Origin: Akkermansia muciniphila
GTDB lineage: Bacteria; Verrucomicrobiota; Verrucomicrobiia; Limisphaerales; BJHT01
Assembly (NCBI GenBank): GCA_945861535.1
Contig: CAMAUZ010000064.1
Coordinates: forward strand, 1-47,539
Length of the DNA: 47,539 nucleotides
Direction of reading: 5' to 3'
Shown here: in pieces, positions 8,872-15,585 of the stretch
How the letters are laid out: the number at the start of each line of letters is the position of its first letter
Position numbering within the stretch: position 1 is the first letter of the stretch
Position numbers and translations under genes: made by a program
Notes under the pieces: generated by a model
What the model was told of the DNA's origin: nothing
Databases searched by the model: none
Seen by the model: only the letters and a program-made list of their open reading frames with translations

Positions 8872-9259
8872 TGCGGCGCAGATTAGGGCGACGGCGGGGC
8901 GATGGCAATTGCGGGCGCGGAGCGGGGGAAGGGGAGCAATCAGTGATTGGTGATTGGTAATTGGTGGGCGGGGAAGCGGTGGGCATCGGGAGGCTGTGGC
9001 GGTGTCGTGGCGAGGGATACTGCTGGCCGGAACGAATGAAACGCGCGGTCCGACTTCAAGGCGGTGGGCGGTATCGAACGCTCGGCCGGGAACCCGATAC
9101 GGCAGACGAATGCGGGCAGCCGAATTTCTGATTTGGGCCATTCCCGTGGCTCAACGCGCGTTGATCTGGCCACCACAAATAGCGCCGTTGCCTGCATAGA
9201 TTTGGATGCGTCGCTGTCGGCTGAGGCAAAAACATAGCTCAGAAAAACAGCAGAATTTT

Positions 9260-9469
9260 CCCATCTTTTACCCCGCATCTTTTACCCTCACTTCAGGATC
9301 GGGCGCTGGATCAGTTCGCTTGCCTGCGCCGCCAACTCGTCGAGCCGGACCAGCAGCCCCGTGATTGTGAAAAGTTCAGCCGATGGGCGATCACTTGGCG
9401 AAGGCCTGGCGACTGTTCGTAAGGGTGATTTCGGAGAGGTTTTTGGTAAAAGATGGGCGGTAAAAGATG
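9260..9469. repeat. CATCTTTTACC / GGTAAAAGATG inverted pair
   Basis: The left arm CCCATCTTTTACCCCGCATC continues TTTTACC. The right arm is its reverse complement, GGTAAAAGATGGGCGGTAAA then AGATG. Each arm is itself a tandem duplicate. The 158 bases between the arms carry no recognised gene. Confidence 0.65.
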
Positions 9470-9777
9470 AAGACAAGTGGGGACATCCCATTGACTCAAC
9501 TCGCGTTGACCTGGCCACCGCAAGTAGCACAGTTGGCGGTCAAAACGTCGGGGCGTAGCTGTCGGTTGAGTCAAGGGAATAGCCCTATTTCTGATTTTCA
9601 TTCGCCTGCCCCATTCGTCTGCCAAACCGTTTCCGGGATTTCCGCGGGACGCGCCGTTGCGGGTTCGAACGCGGCACGACAGTTGGGAGGTGAAGCGGCG
9701 TGAACGTCGCGCGCCGTTGGCGCTTATCAATCGTTGCGAACGCTCGTGCCGGGACAGTTGTAACAAGCAGCGCGTTC

Positions 9778-9912
9778 GTCTCCCTTGCCCCGTGAGGCAC
9801 GAACGGGGAGAGGGCCGGGGAGAGGGGTGCTCCACCATCGCGAGCGGTCCAACCTTGTCGCGCGCCTCCTCTTCCCGACCCTCTCGTTCGTTCCGAACGG
9901 CGGAGAGGGAGA
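9778..9912. repeat. GTCTCCCTT...GGGAGAC palindromic element
   Basis: Ends GTCTCCC / GGGAGAC enclose the words CCCCGTGAGGCACGAACGGGG, GAGAGGGCCGGGGAGAGGGG and CCTCTCGTTCGTTCCGAACG in partly inverted order. The style matches other intergenic elements of the window. Confidence 0.5.
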
Positions 9913-9982
9913 CAGAAGCCTCAGTGCCGACGGCGCGAACTTTCGGAAGGACTGATACGGCGTTTGGCACCGGCTGGGCGCT

Positions 9983-10705
9983 TTACTTTTTATCCCAGCG
10001 AGCGCGGGGATGGCCGTTGGCGAACTGCATGCCGAGGTCCTTGGACGTGGTGGTTTCGAGGTGGCCGTCGAGGAAGGCGGCGTTGAGGCGGTTGTTGTGG
10101 CGGGCGGACAGCGCGCCGCCGGCGCAGCGGAACTGGCAGGAGTGGTTGGGCGTGCGGAAGAAAATCGCGAGGGTGCCGGCGGCGCGGTTGGTCAGGCCGG
10201 TGGAGACGATGCCGAGGACGTTGGTGGACAGGAACGTGTTGGTGTTCACGTAGGCGCCGGTGTTGCAGTCGGCGAAGACGACGGTGTCAGCGGGACGGGC
10301 CACGTCCGGGAGGCGCGTGCGACCGGTGTTCCAGAGGCCGATTTCGCTGTGGTTCATGCCGAGGCCGTAGTCGGTCTTTTGCGCGGGGCATTTGAAAACT
10401 TTGGCATTGCCGACGTAGGGGGTGACTTGCCTGGTCCACCAGGTGAAGCCGCTGTTGGCGTAGAGTCCGAGGCCGTTGGTGCGGCCGTTTTTGACGAGCA
10501 GCGCGTAGGTGTCGTGGTGTTCGTCGGCGTAGAGCTGCGCGGCCAAGGCGATCTGGCGCAGGTGGGCCTGGCACTTGGCGGTTTTGCTTTTGTTCTTCGC
10601 GCGACTCAGCGTGGGCAGCAGCAAGGACGCGAGGAGGCCGATGACAACAATCGAGAGCAGCAGCTCCAGCAGGGTGAAGGCGGCGCTGGGTTTGGTGGGC
10701 GGCAT
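9983..10705 (-). CDS. Prepilin-like protein with H-X9-DG motif (type II secretion/pseudopilin style)
   Basis: A 240-residue protein. A short polar leader (MPPTKPSAA) is followed by the prepilin signature FTLLELLLSIVVIGLLASLL, with Glu at position 5 after the likely peptidase site; the residue before the cut is Ala rather than the usual Gly. The mature part resembles pseudopilins, and near the C-terminus HNNRLNAAFLDG is an exact H-X9-DG motif, hallmark of a family expanded in Planctomycetes, Verrucomicrobia and Lentisphaerae. It is probably secreted or assembled after prepilin peptidase cleavage. I prefer the ATG at 10705, which gives a leader of normal length; an ATG at 10735 would lengthen it. 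No secretion-system genes are nearby. Confidence 0.87.
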   Translation of the reverse strand: MPPTKPSAAFTLLELLLSIVVIGLLASLLLPTLSRAKNKSKTAKCQAHLRQIALAAQLYADEHHDTYALLVKNGRTNGLGLYANSGFTWWTRQVTPYVGNAKVFKCPAQKTDYGLGMNHSEIGLWNTGRTRLPDVARPADTVVFADCNTGAYVNTNTFLSTNVLGIVSTGLTNRAAGTLAIFFRTPNHSCQFRCAGGALSARHNNRLNAAFLDGHLETTTSKDLGMQFANGHPRARWDKK

Positions 10706-10831
10706 GGTGGCGGAGGTGCGACTGTAACCAATCATCGTGCGTATGGACGAAAGTCTTAACTGTTGGCGGTGCGGGCGCAAATCTCGTTTCGGGTTGGGGG
10801 CGCGCAGCGGGGGCGTATCCGCGCGCGGCTT

Positions 10832-10994
10832 CCCGTAGCGCAGACTTCCAAGTCTGCTGTATCGCGGGTTTCCAAACCCGCGGGCCGTACGGCCACCCGC
10901 AACGCCTCGCCTTGCCACATGCGCCCGAAACTCCGCGGCCCCCTGCCGATTTAGAAATCGGCGATACAGCAGGTTTGGAAACCTGCGCTACGGG
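10832..10994. repeat. GTAGCGCAG...CTGCGCTAC multi-hairpin element, copy 1
   Basis: Perfect 12-base inverted ends (CCCGTAGCGCAG / CTGCGCTACGGG) enclose four internal hairpins of one design: AGACTTCCAAGTCT, GGGTTTCCAAACCC, CCGATTTAGAAATCGG and AGGTTTGGAAACCT. CTGCTGTATCGC near the left end is matched by GCGATACAGCAG near the right. The whole can fold as a multi-arm cruciform. Copies 2 and 3 are at 24818-24954 and 37028-37183. Confidence 0.92.
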
Positions 10995-11049
10995 GGAGTG
11001 CGCCGATGCGCCCCGCGCACGGAATGGCGCTCCAACCCGCCGCCGCCAG

Positions 11050-11155
11050 TCTGGAGTCCCGGCTTCAGCCGGCGGGACGTTGAAAGGAGTGCGATGGGCA
11101 AGATGTCACGTTGCGTGCGTTCGGAGCGTCCGCCGCCTGAAGGCGGGACTCCAAA
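11050..11155. repeat. TGGAGTCCCGGCTTCAGCCGG palindromic element
   Basis: The left arm TGGAGTCCCGGCTTCAGCCG is answered by CCGCCTGAAGGCGGGACTCC at the right. The arms contain their own small hairpins (CGGCTTCAGCCG; CCGCCTGAAGGCGG). A single copy in this window, directly before the element at 11188-11348. Confidence 0.7.
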
Positions 11156-11187
11156 CGGCCGTCGTGCGGCTCGCAATCGGGGCGGCA

Positions 11188-11348
11188 GGAGCGCGGCCTT
11201 CAGGCCGCAGAAACGTCCGCCCGTACCCGCCGTCACCAAGAACCCCAACGCCTCCCGTCACCCACCTTTTGGTGATTCAACAAGAGCGTCAGGAAACTCG
11301 CGCCTCCTCTACCGGCCGCACGTTTCTGCGGCCTGAAGGCCGCGCTCC
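11188..11348. repeat. GGAGCGCGGCCTTCAGGCCG palindromic element, copy 1
   Basis: The left arm GGAGCGCGGCCTTCAGGCCG continues CAGAAACG and is matched by CGTTTCTGCGGCCTGAAGGC then CGCGCTCC at the right end. The middle holds CCCGTCACCCACCTTTT. The same arms occur at 33609-33715 and 47143-47305, and a worn copy at 43225-43395. Together with the two preceding elements it fills the gap between the helicase and prepilin genes. Confidence 0.88.
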
Positions 11349-11365
11349 GACTGCATGGTTGCGGC

Positions 11366-14224
11366 TCAGTGCCGCCGCAGGATGAGGCGGTGGTCGATGC
11401 GTTTGGTCTGGGCGTATTCGAGCGGGGGAAGTTCGGTGAGGGTGGGGGATTCGGTCTGGTTCAGGATGGCGCGGGCGAGGGCCTGGAAGGCGGTCCAGCG
11501 CGGCCACTCGAGGGGCGGGGCGTGGGCGGTTTGGCGCAGCAGGCTGCGCCATTCAATGATGACGCGGTCGATGTCGCCGACGCCGACGAAGGGCGACACC
11601 CAGCGGGTTTTGTCGAGCGGGTTTTTGTGGACGGCCGCGACGATGTTTTCCGCGCCCGCGCCGTAGCCGGGGGGCACGCCGTTTTCAAGGTAGCCGGGAA
11701 TATTTTGGATGCCGAAGTGCGACTGGCAGACCATCGCGAGGCGGCCGCCCCAGCGGTTGTCTTCGCCGCAAAAACGGAAGCCGCCGTCGAGGTCGGCGAG
11801 GTCGTAGATCAAGTCTTTGAGCGGGTAGCGCTCGTCCTCGAGCGCGACGGCGATGGCGAGGCCATCGCCTTGTGAAAACCGGCTGACGACGCGGCCGCGC
11901 CGGGTGGGCGCGCCCGCGGCATCGACGAGTCCAAGCCGCCGCCAGAGCATCGCGACGCCGGTGGCGGCGGAGAGCTTGGTGCAGATGGGAACGTGCGGAC
12001 AACGCGCGCAGTCGGGCGGCTCGACCATGCGCGTCGGCGGGTGCCAGAGCGCGACGCCGTGGGCATCGACGGGCACGCGGAGGGTGAGCTGGGCGACGCT
12101 GACGAGGGCGACGATTTTGTCCGGGTGATGGGCGAAGCGGACGACGGGGGTGCGGACTTTGGCGAGGTGCGCGGTGACGAGGGGTTCGATTTTTTCACGC
12201 CATTCGGCGAGCGAGCTGTTGCGGCCTTTCCAGCCGGTCGCGCGCCGCGCCCATTTGGCGAGCACGACGCGGTCGTCGGGGAGGAGGTCGGCGACGGTCT
12301 GGGCGCGGCCGAAGGTTTTCACACCTTCGGTTTCGGCGAGGAGGCAGATGCCGCCGGTGCCGATTTTTTCGAGCGCGGCTGGCTCGGTGAGCGCGGGGCG
12401 GAGGGAAGGATGAATTATGAGGGATGAATTATGAAGGGGGAGGGGCGGGGGCGGAGGCGATTCGGGGGCGGCGGTCGGCGTGGATTCGGCTGGCGCGGGT
12501 GTCGATCTCGGCGGAATCGGAGCGAGGGGATCGGGGTTTTCGGCGTGGTCGTGAGGCGGAGCACCGGGCATTGCTCGGCTCGTTTCGCTGGTGGTCCGCC
12601 TGGCCGAGCAATGCTCGGCGCTCCGTACCATTGCGGTGGCGCTGGAGCGTTCGTGGCTCGTGGTTTCGTTGGAGCCGCTGCGGGCGGGCCGCCCGCGCTC
12701 CTGATCTGGAGCGCCGAGCATTGCTCGGCTGGGATCGTTCGTCTCGCGTCCGGCCGAGCAATGCTCGGCGCTCCGGGGTGGCGCGGTGGCCGGAGCGTTG
12801 GTGATGAAAACCTGGCTGACGGGCGTGTCGAGTTCGGGCGGGTAGTTTTGCCATTCGCCGCGGCTGTTGAGGATCTGGCGAATGCGGTGGCGGACGTGGC
12901 GGGCGCGCTCGGCGTCGGTCATCAGGCCGCAGGGGGCGGCGGGATTTTTCAGCGCTTCCTCGACGCCGAGCACGATGGGTTTGGTCGTGAAGAGGCGGTC
13001 CTGCACGCGGACGGCTTCGGCGAAGGGTTCGCGGCCGTTGTCGGCGGCGAGGGCCATGACGCCGAGAAGCGCGGACCAGTCCACCAGTCCGCCGCGGGCG
13101 AGGTGACAGGGGCGGCCGTCGCGGAGGCGGAGGTCGTTTTGCGTAACGAGGACGTAGCCGATTTCATCAATGCCCCGGCGGCCGGCGCGGCCGAACATCT
13201 GGAGGATTTCGTCGGCACGCAGCGGAAATTCCTGGTAGTCACGGCGGTAGGAATCGCCCGCGAGCGCGACGCTGCGGAGGGAGAAATTGATGCCGGCGGC
13301 GAGACCCATGGTGGCGACGACGACGCGCAACTGGCCGGCCTTGGCGAGCGGTTCGATGACCCCGGCGCGGGCCGCGTAGCTGAGGCCGCTGTGGTGATAG
13401 CAGATCCGGCTGCGGAGAAGGCGGGCGAGGTCGTCGCCGACGAGGAGTTTTTGCTCGGGCGTGAGTGTGAGGGGATTGGGCGTGGGCAGGTTGCGCGCGA
13501 GTTCAGCGGCCATCTGTTCGGTGGCGTTGCGGCGCGGGGCGAAGATGAGAATGGGGCCGAGGTCTTCGGCAAGCGCCTTGGCGACGAAGCGGGGCCAGTA
13601 GCCGCGCACTTCCTGGGGAATGTGAAATTGCAGGGAGTCGGAAAAAATCTCTTCCAGCGGCACGGGGCGTTCCTCGTGGCGGATGAGGGTGACCTGGCGA
13701 CCGAGGCGCTGGAGCCATTTCACGGCGTCGTGGGGATTGGCGACGCTGCCGCTGAGGAGGAGGAGCTGCGTCTGGGGCGGCGCGAGGGCGAGGGCGAGTT
13801 CGTAGTTCAGGCCGCGGTCGGGGTCGCCGAGCATCTGGTATTCGTCCACGACGAGCAGGGCCGGGCCTTCGCCGCGAATGAGGCGGCTCTTCTGGGTTTC
13901 GAGCGTGGCGACGAGGACGGGGGCTTCGAGATTCTCCGCGAGGTCGCCGGTGGCGATGCCGACGTTCCAGCCGCGGGCGCGCCACTCGGCAAGTTTGTCG
14001 TTGGCGAGCGCGCGCGTCGGGACGGTGTAGATGGCCTGGCCGCGATTTTTTCCCTGCTGCGACCAGAGTTCGAAGATGAGGGTTTTGCCCGCGCCAGTCG
14101 GGGCGTGGACGATGACGTCGCGGCCCGCGCGCAACGCGGCGACGGCCTGCTGCTGCCAGAGGTCGGGGACGGCGACTTGGTTGAGCGTCGGAAGATTCTG
14201 GAGCGGGTCGGTGATGCGCGTCAC
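11366..14224 (-). CDS. Large DEAD/DEAH-box (Ski2-like) helicase with repeat-derived insert
   Basis: A 952-residue superfamily 2 helicase. Walker A is HAPTGAGKT (about residues 37-45), the Walker B box is VVDEYQ (about 125), motif III is SGSVANP, and motif VI is QMFGRAGRRG (about 345), as in Ski2/Hel308-type RNA or DNA helicases. A late cysteine group, CARCPHVPIC (about 738-746), could bind metal. Residues about 478-604 are low-complexity Ser/Pro/Ala sequence. The DNA coding for them carries at least two copies of a GAGCAATGCTCGGC palindrome and a GAATTATGA palindrome, all in frame. No ATG lies near the conserved start; I chose GTG at 14224 because sequence further upstream overlaps the CPBP gene region. 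The cellular role is not known. Confidence 0.85.
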   Translation of the reverse strand: MTRITDPLQNLPTLNQVAVPDLWQQQAVAALRAGRDVIVHAPTGAGKTLIFELWSQQGKNRGQAIYTVPTRALANDKLAEWRARGWNVGIATGDLAENLEAPVLVATLETQKSRLIRGEGPALLVVDEYQMLGDPDRGLNYELALALAPPQTQLLLLSGSVANPHDAVKWLQRLGRQVTLIRHEERPVPLEEIFSDSLQFHIPQEVRGYWPRFVAKALAEDLGPILIFAPRRNATEQMAAELARNLPTPNPLTLTPEQKLLVGDDLARLLRSRICYHHSGLSYAARAGVIEPLAKAGQLRVVVATMGLAAGINFSLRSVALAGDSYRRDYQEFPLRADEILQMFGRAGRRGIDEIGYVLVTQNDLRLRDGRPCHLARGGLVDWSALLGVMALAADNGREPFAEAVRVQDRLFTTKPIVLGVEEALKNPAAPCGLMTDAERARHVRHRIRQILNSRGEWQNYPPELDTPVSQVFITNAPATAPPRSAEHCSAGRETNDPSRAMLGAPDQERGRPARSGSNETTSHERSSATAMVRSAEHCSARRTTSETSRAMPGAPPHDHAENPDPLAPIPPRSTPAPAESTPTAAPESPPPPPLPLHNSSLIIHPSLRPALTEPAALEKIGTGGICLLAETEGVKTFGRAQTVADLLPDDRVVLAKWARRATGWKGRNSSLAEWREKIEPLVTAHLAKVRTPVVRFAHHPDKIVALVSVAQLTLRVPVDAHGVALWHPPTRMVEPPDCARCPHVPICTKLSAATGVAMLWRRLGLVDAAGAPTRRGRVVSRFSQGDGLAIAVALEDERYPLKDLIYDLADLDGGFRFCGEDNRWGGRLAMVCQSHFGIQNIPGYLENGVPPGYGAGAENIVAAVHKNPLDKTRWVSPFVGVGDIDRVIIEWRSLLRQTAHAPPLEWPRWTAFQALARAILNQTESPTLTELPPLEYAQTKRIDHRLILRRH
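12410..12436. repeat. GAATTATGAGGGATGAATTATG repeat inside the helicase gene
   Basis: A tandem GATGAATTATGA word at 12410-12436 is coded in the helicase frame as HNSSLIIHPS. Composition and phrase differ from the surrounding helicase sequence, and the word looks like one arm of an intergenic-type element. Confidence 0.6.
12558..12624. repeat. GGAGC...GAGCATTGCTCGG palindrome in helicase gene, copy 1
   Basis: Left arm GGAGCACCGGGCATTGCTCG, right arm CCGAGCAATGCTCGGCGCTC plus C. It lies wholly inside the helicase reading frame and keeps it open; read in frame it yields RSAEHCSA and SRAMPGAP. Copy 2 is 84 bases further on. Confidence 0.85.
12671..12701. repeat. GCGGGCGGGCCGCCCGC palindrome in helicase gene
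   Basis: A short element GGAGCCGCTGCGGGCGGGCC followed by GCCCGCGCTCC, again with GGAGC/GCTCC ends. It sits between the two GAGCAATGCTC elements and remains in frame in the helicase gene. Confidence 0.6.
12708..12774. repeat. GGAGC...GAGCATTGCTCGG palindrome in helicase gene, copy 2
   Basis: GGAGCGCCGAGCATTGCTCG at the left and CCGAGCAATGCTCGGCGCTC plus C at the right; almost identical arms to copy 1 with a different centre. In frame it yields RSAEHCSA and SRAMLGAP. Confidence 0.88.
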
Positions 14225-14294
14225 GGCGCGACGATAGCGGAAGCGGGTGGGAGCGAAATGGGATTTTCGGCGTGGAGCAGAAATTGGCGGCGCC

Positions 14295-14870
14295 TTAAGC
14301 GGACGGGCGCGGCGGGGTGCGCAGATACCAGACGAGCGCGGCGAAATCGTAGAGGGCGTGGGTGATGATGGGCGTGAGGAGGTTGCCGGTGAGTTCCCAA
14401 AGCTGGCCGAGGTAGAGGCCGATGATGCCGACGACGAGGGCGTAGCCGAGGGTGACGGGATGGGCGAGTCCGAAGGCCGCGCTCGCAAGGAGCAGCGCGG
14501 AAATGAAGCCGAGGTGGTCGCGCAACCAACCTTGGAGAAAGCCGCGGAAGAGGGCCTCTTCGCTCACGCCGGCGATGGCGGCGATCAATGCGAGCTGCCA
14601 GAGCGACCAGTCGCGCATGAGCGGGCGGAGGGTGTGATCGAGGAATTGCCGGATGCGCGCGAAGGGCGCGGCGGGGGACTTCAGGGTCCAGAAAAACGCG
14701 CCGAGCGGCGGCACCGTGGCGACCACCCCGACGCAGGCGTCGCGCAGATTCCAGTGGAGATCGGCGAGGGGCGCGCGGCTCGTGATTATCGCCGCCACTG
14801 CGGCGACGGCGAGCAAAGCAAGCTCGACCAGGCAGGCTTGGAGGAAGGGCTTGAGGTTGGATGGGTTCAC
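14295..14870 (-). CDS. CPBP family intramembrane metalloprotease
   Basis: A 191-residue membrane protein of the CPBP (Abi/CaaX protease-like) family. The catalytic motif SEEALFRGFLQ (EExxxR) sits near residue 104. The second motif FGLAHP follows near 133, and the third, LLTPIITHALYDF, near 165; together these supply the glutamate and histidine metal ligands. Several hydrophobic helices surround them. Substrates of bacterial members are mostly unknown; some act in bacteriocin self-immunity or protein processing. The start is a GTG at 14870; no Shine-Dalgarno is clear. The helicase gene begins about 70 bases downstream on the same strand, so they may be co-transcribed. Confidence 0.87.
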   Translation of the reverse strand: MNPSNLKPFLQACLVELALLAVAAVAAIITSRAPLADLHWNLRDACVGVVATVPPLGAFFWTLKSPAAPFARIRQFLDHTLRPLMRDWSLWQLALIAAIAGVSEEALFRGFLQGWLRDHLGFISALLLASAAFGLAHPVTLGYALVVGIIGLYLGQLWELTGNLLTPIITHALYDFAALVWYLRTPPRPSA

Positions 14871-15162
14871 GGCAGGTGCGGGCGCGTGGGATGGAGTGTG
14901 CGGACGCGGCGCGGCGGTGTCGATCTTGGGAGGAAGCGGACGCGCGTTTTGGTTCTCTGCGGTGTACTTTTGGACGACTCGTGAAGTCTGAGGTCGCCAT
15001 CAGAACACCGCAGAGAGGGAAAGAGCGCAGGGCGGCGGAGCTGCAACCAAAGCGGAGCGCGACCGGTCCCCGGTCGCAGCGCATGAAATGGAAAGGGAGC
15101 GAGGGAATATTTCGACGACCTCCGCACTGCATCCGCGCCGCGATGGGGGACCCCAGGTCCTC

Positions 15163-15436
15163 GTCCCGGAGGGACGCCGGAGGAGATTAGCCGGGGGCAA
15201 GTCCGCCTCAGCGGACGCCGCCCCCGGAAACCGTGCCGGTTGGCTCGGTGCCCCAGCGGGGCATCGCAGAAAATGGCCCGAGGCGACGAGGGGTGGCGGA
15301 AATGCTGCGGGGACGCCGCCGCCAAAAACTTCTTCGATGCCCCGCTGGGGCATGGCCCGTTCGGCGGCGCAACCGGGGGCCGCGCCCGCGCAGCGGGCTT
15401 GCCCCCGGCTAATTTCCTGCGGCGTCCCTCCGGGAC
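15163..15436. repeat. GTCCCGGAGGGAC nested palindromic element, copy 1
   Basis: Ends GTCCCGGAGGGAC / GTCCCTCCGGGAC are each small palindromes and mutual complements. Inside, ATTAGCCGGGGGCAAG is paired with CTTGCCCCCGGCTAAT, and GGTGCCCCAGCGGGGCATCG with CGATGCCCCGCTGGGGCAT, giving a nested cruciform of 274 bases. Copy 2 is at 28810-29119. It fills the gap between the divergent CPBP and PQQ-protein genes and could affect both promoters. Confidence 0.92.
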
Positions 15437-15585
15437 GAAGAGCAAAGCGTTGACAACTATTCTTCAGTCCCCTGCCCGCGGCCCGGCAGCGGTAAAATCC
15501 TCCCGGCGCGCGAGGGTTTTGCTGGATTGCAGTGCAGAGGGGGACGGCGGTTGACGGTCCGGCGGGCGTGGCACACGCTGCGAGC

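Larger units (their letters stand above)
8872..9982. other. Gene-free repeat mosaic of about 1.1 kb
   Basis: No convincing gene is visible. The stretch holds short TGATTGGTGATTGG-type words at about 8941-8966. Two direct copies of a degenerate unit follow, TCAACgCGCGTTGAtCTGGCCACC (about 9147-9230 and 9493-9575). An inverted pair of AAAAGATG/CATCTTTT words (9260-9286 and 9445-9469) and an arm-paired element at 9778-9912 complete it. The open frames here translate to phrases typical of repeats, not of proteins. A remnant of an older gene cannot be excluded in 9300-9440. Confidence 0.55.

Noticed and set aside
7558-8886. 442-codon plus-strand frame antisense to the phospholipase D-like gene
   Set aside because: Its codons are the mirror of the HKD-motif gene and it has no recognisable domain.
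8872-9141. N-terminal extension of the phospholipase D-like protein
   Set aside because: The extra frame covers TGATTGG-type repeat words and lacks family similarity; the ATG at 8871 fits better.
9655-9680. tRNA-like T-loop (GGGTTCGAACG)
   Set aside because: No acceptor stem, anticodon arm or CCA context can be formed around it; I found no tRNA in the window.
12431-14365. 644-codon open frame antisense to the helicase
   Set aside because: It overlaps conserved helicase motifs on the other strand and is Gly/Ala/Glu-rich without domains.
14225-14488. Extending the helicase upstream to an ATG at 14488
   Set aside because: The added residues are Ser/Pro/Arg-rich and antisense-like, lie over the CPBP gene 3' half, and match no helicase N-terminus.
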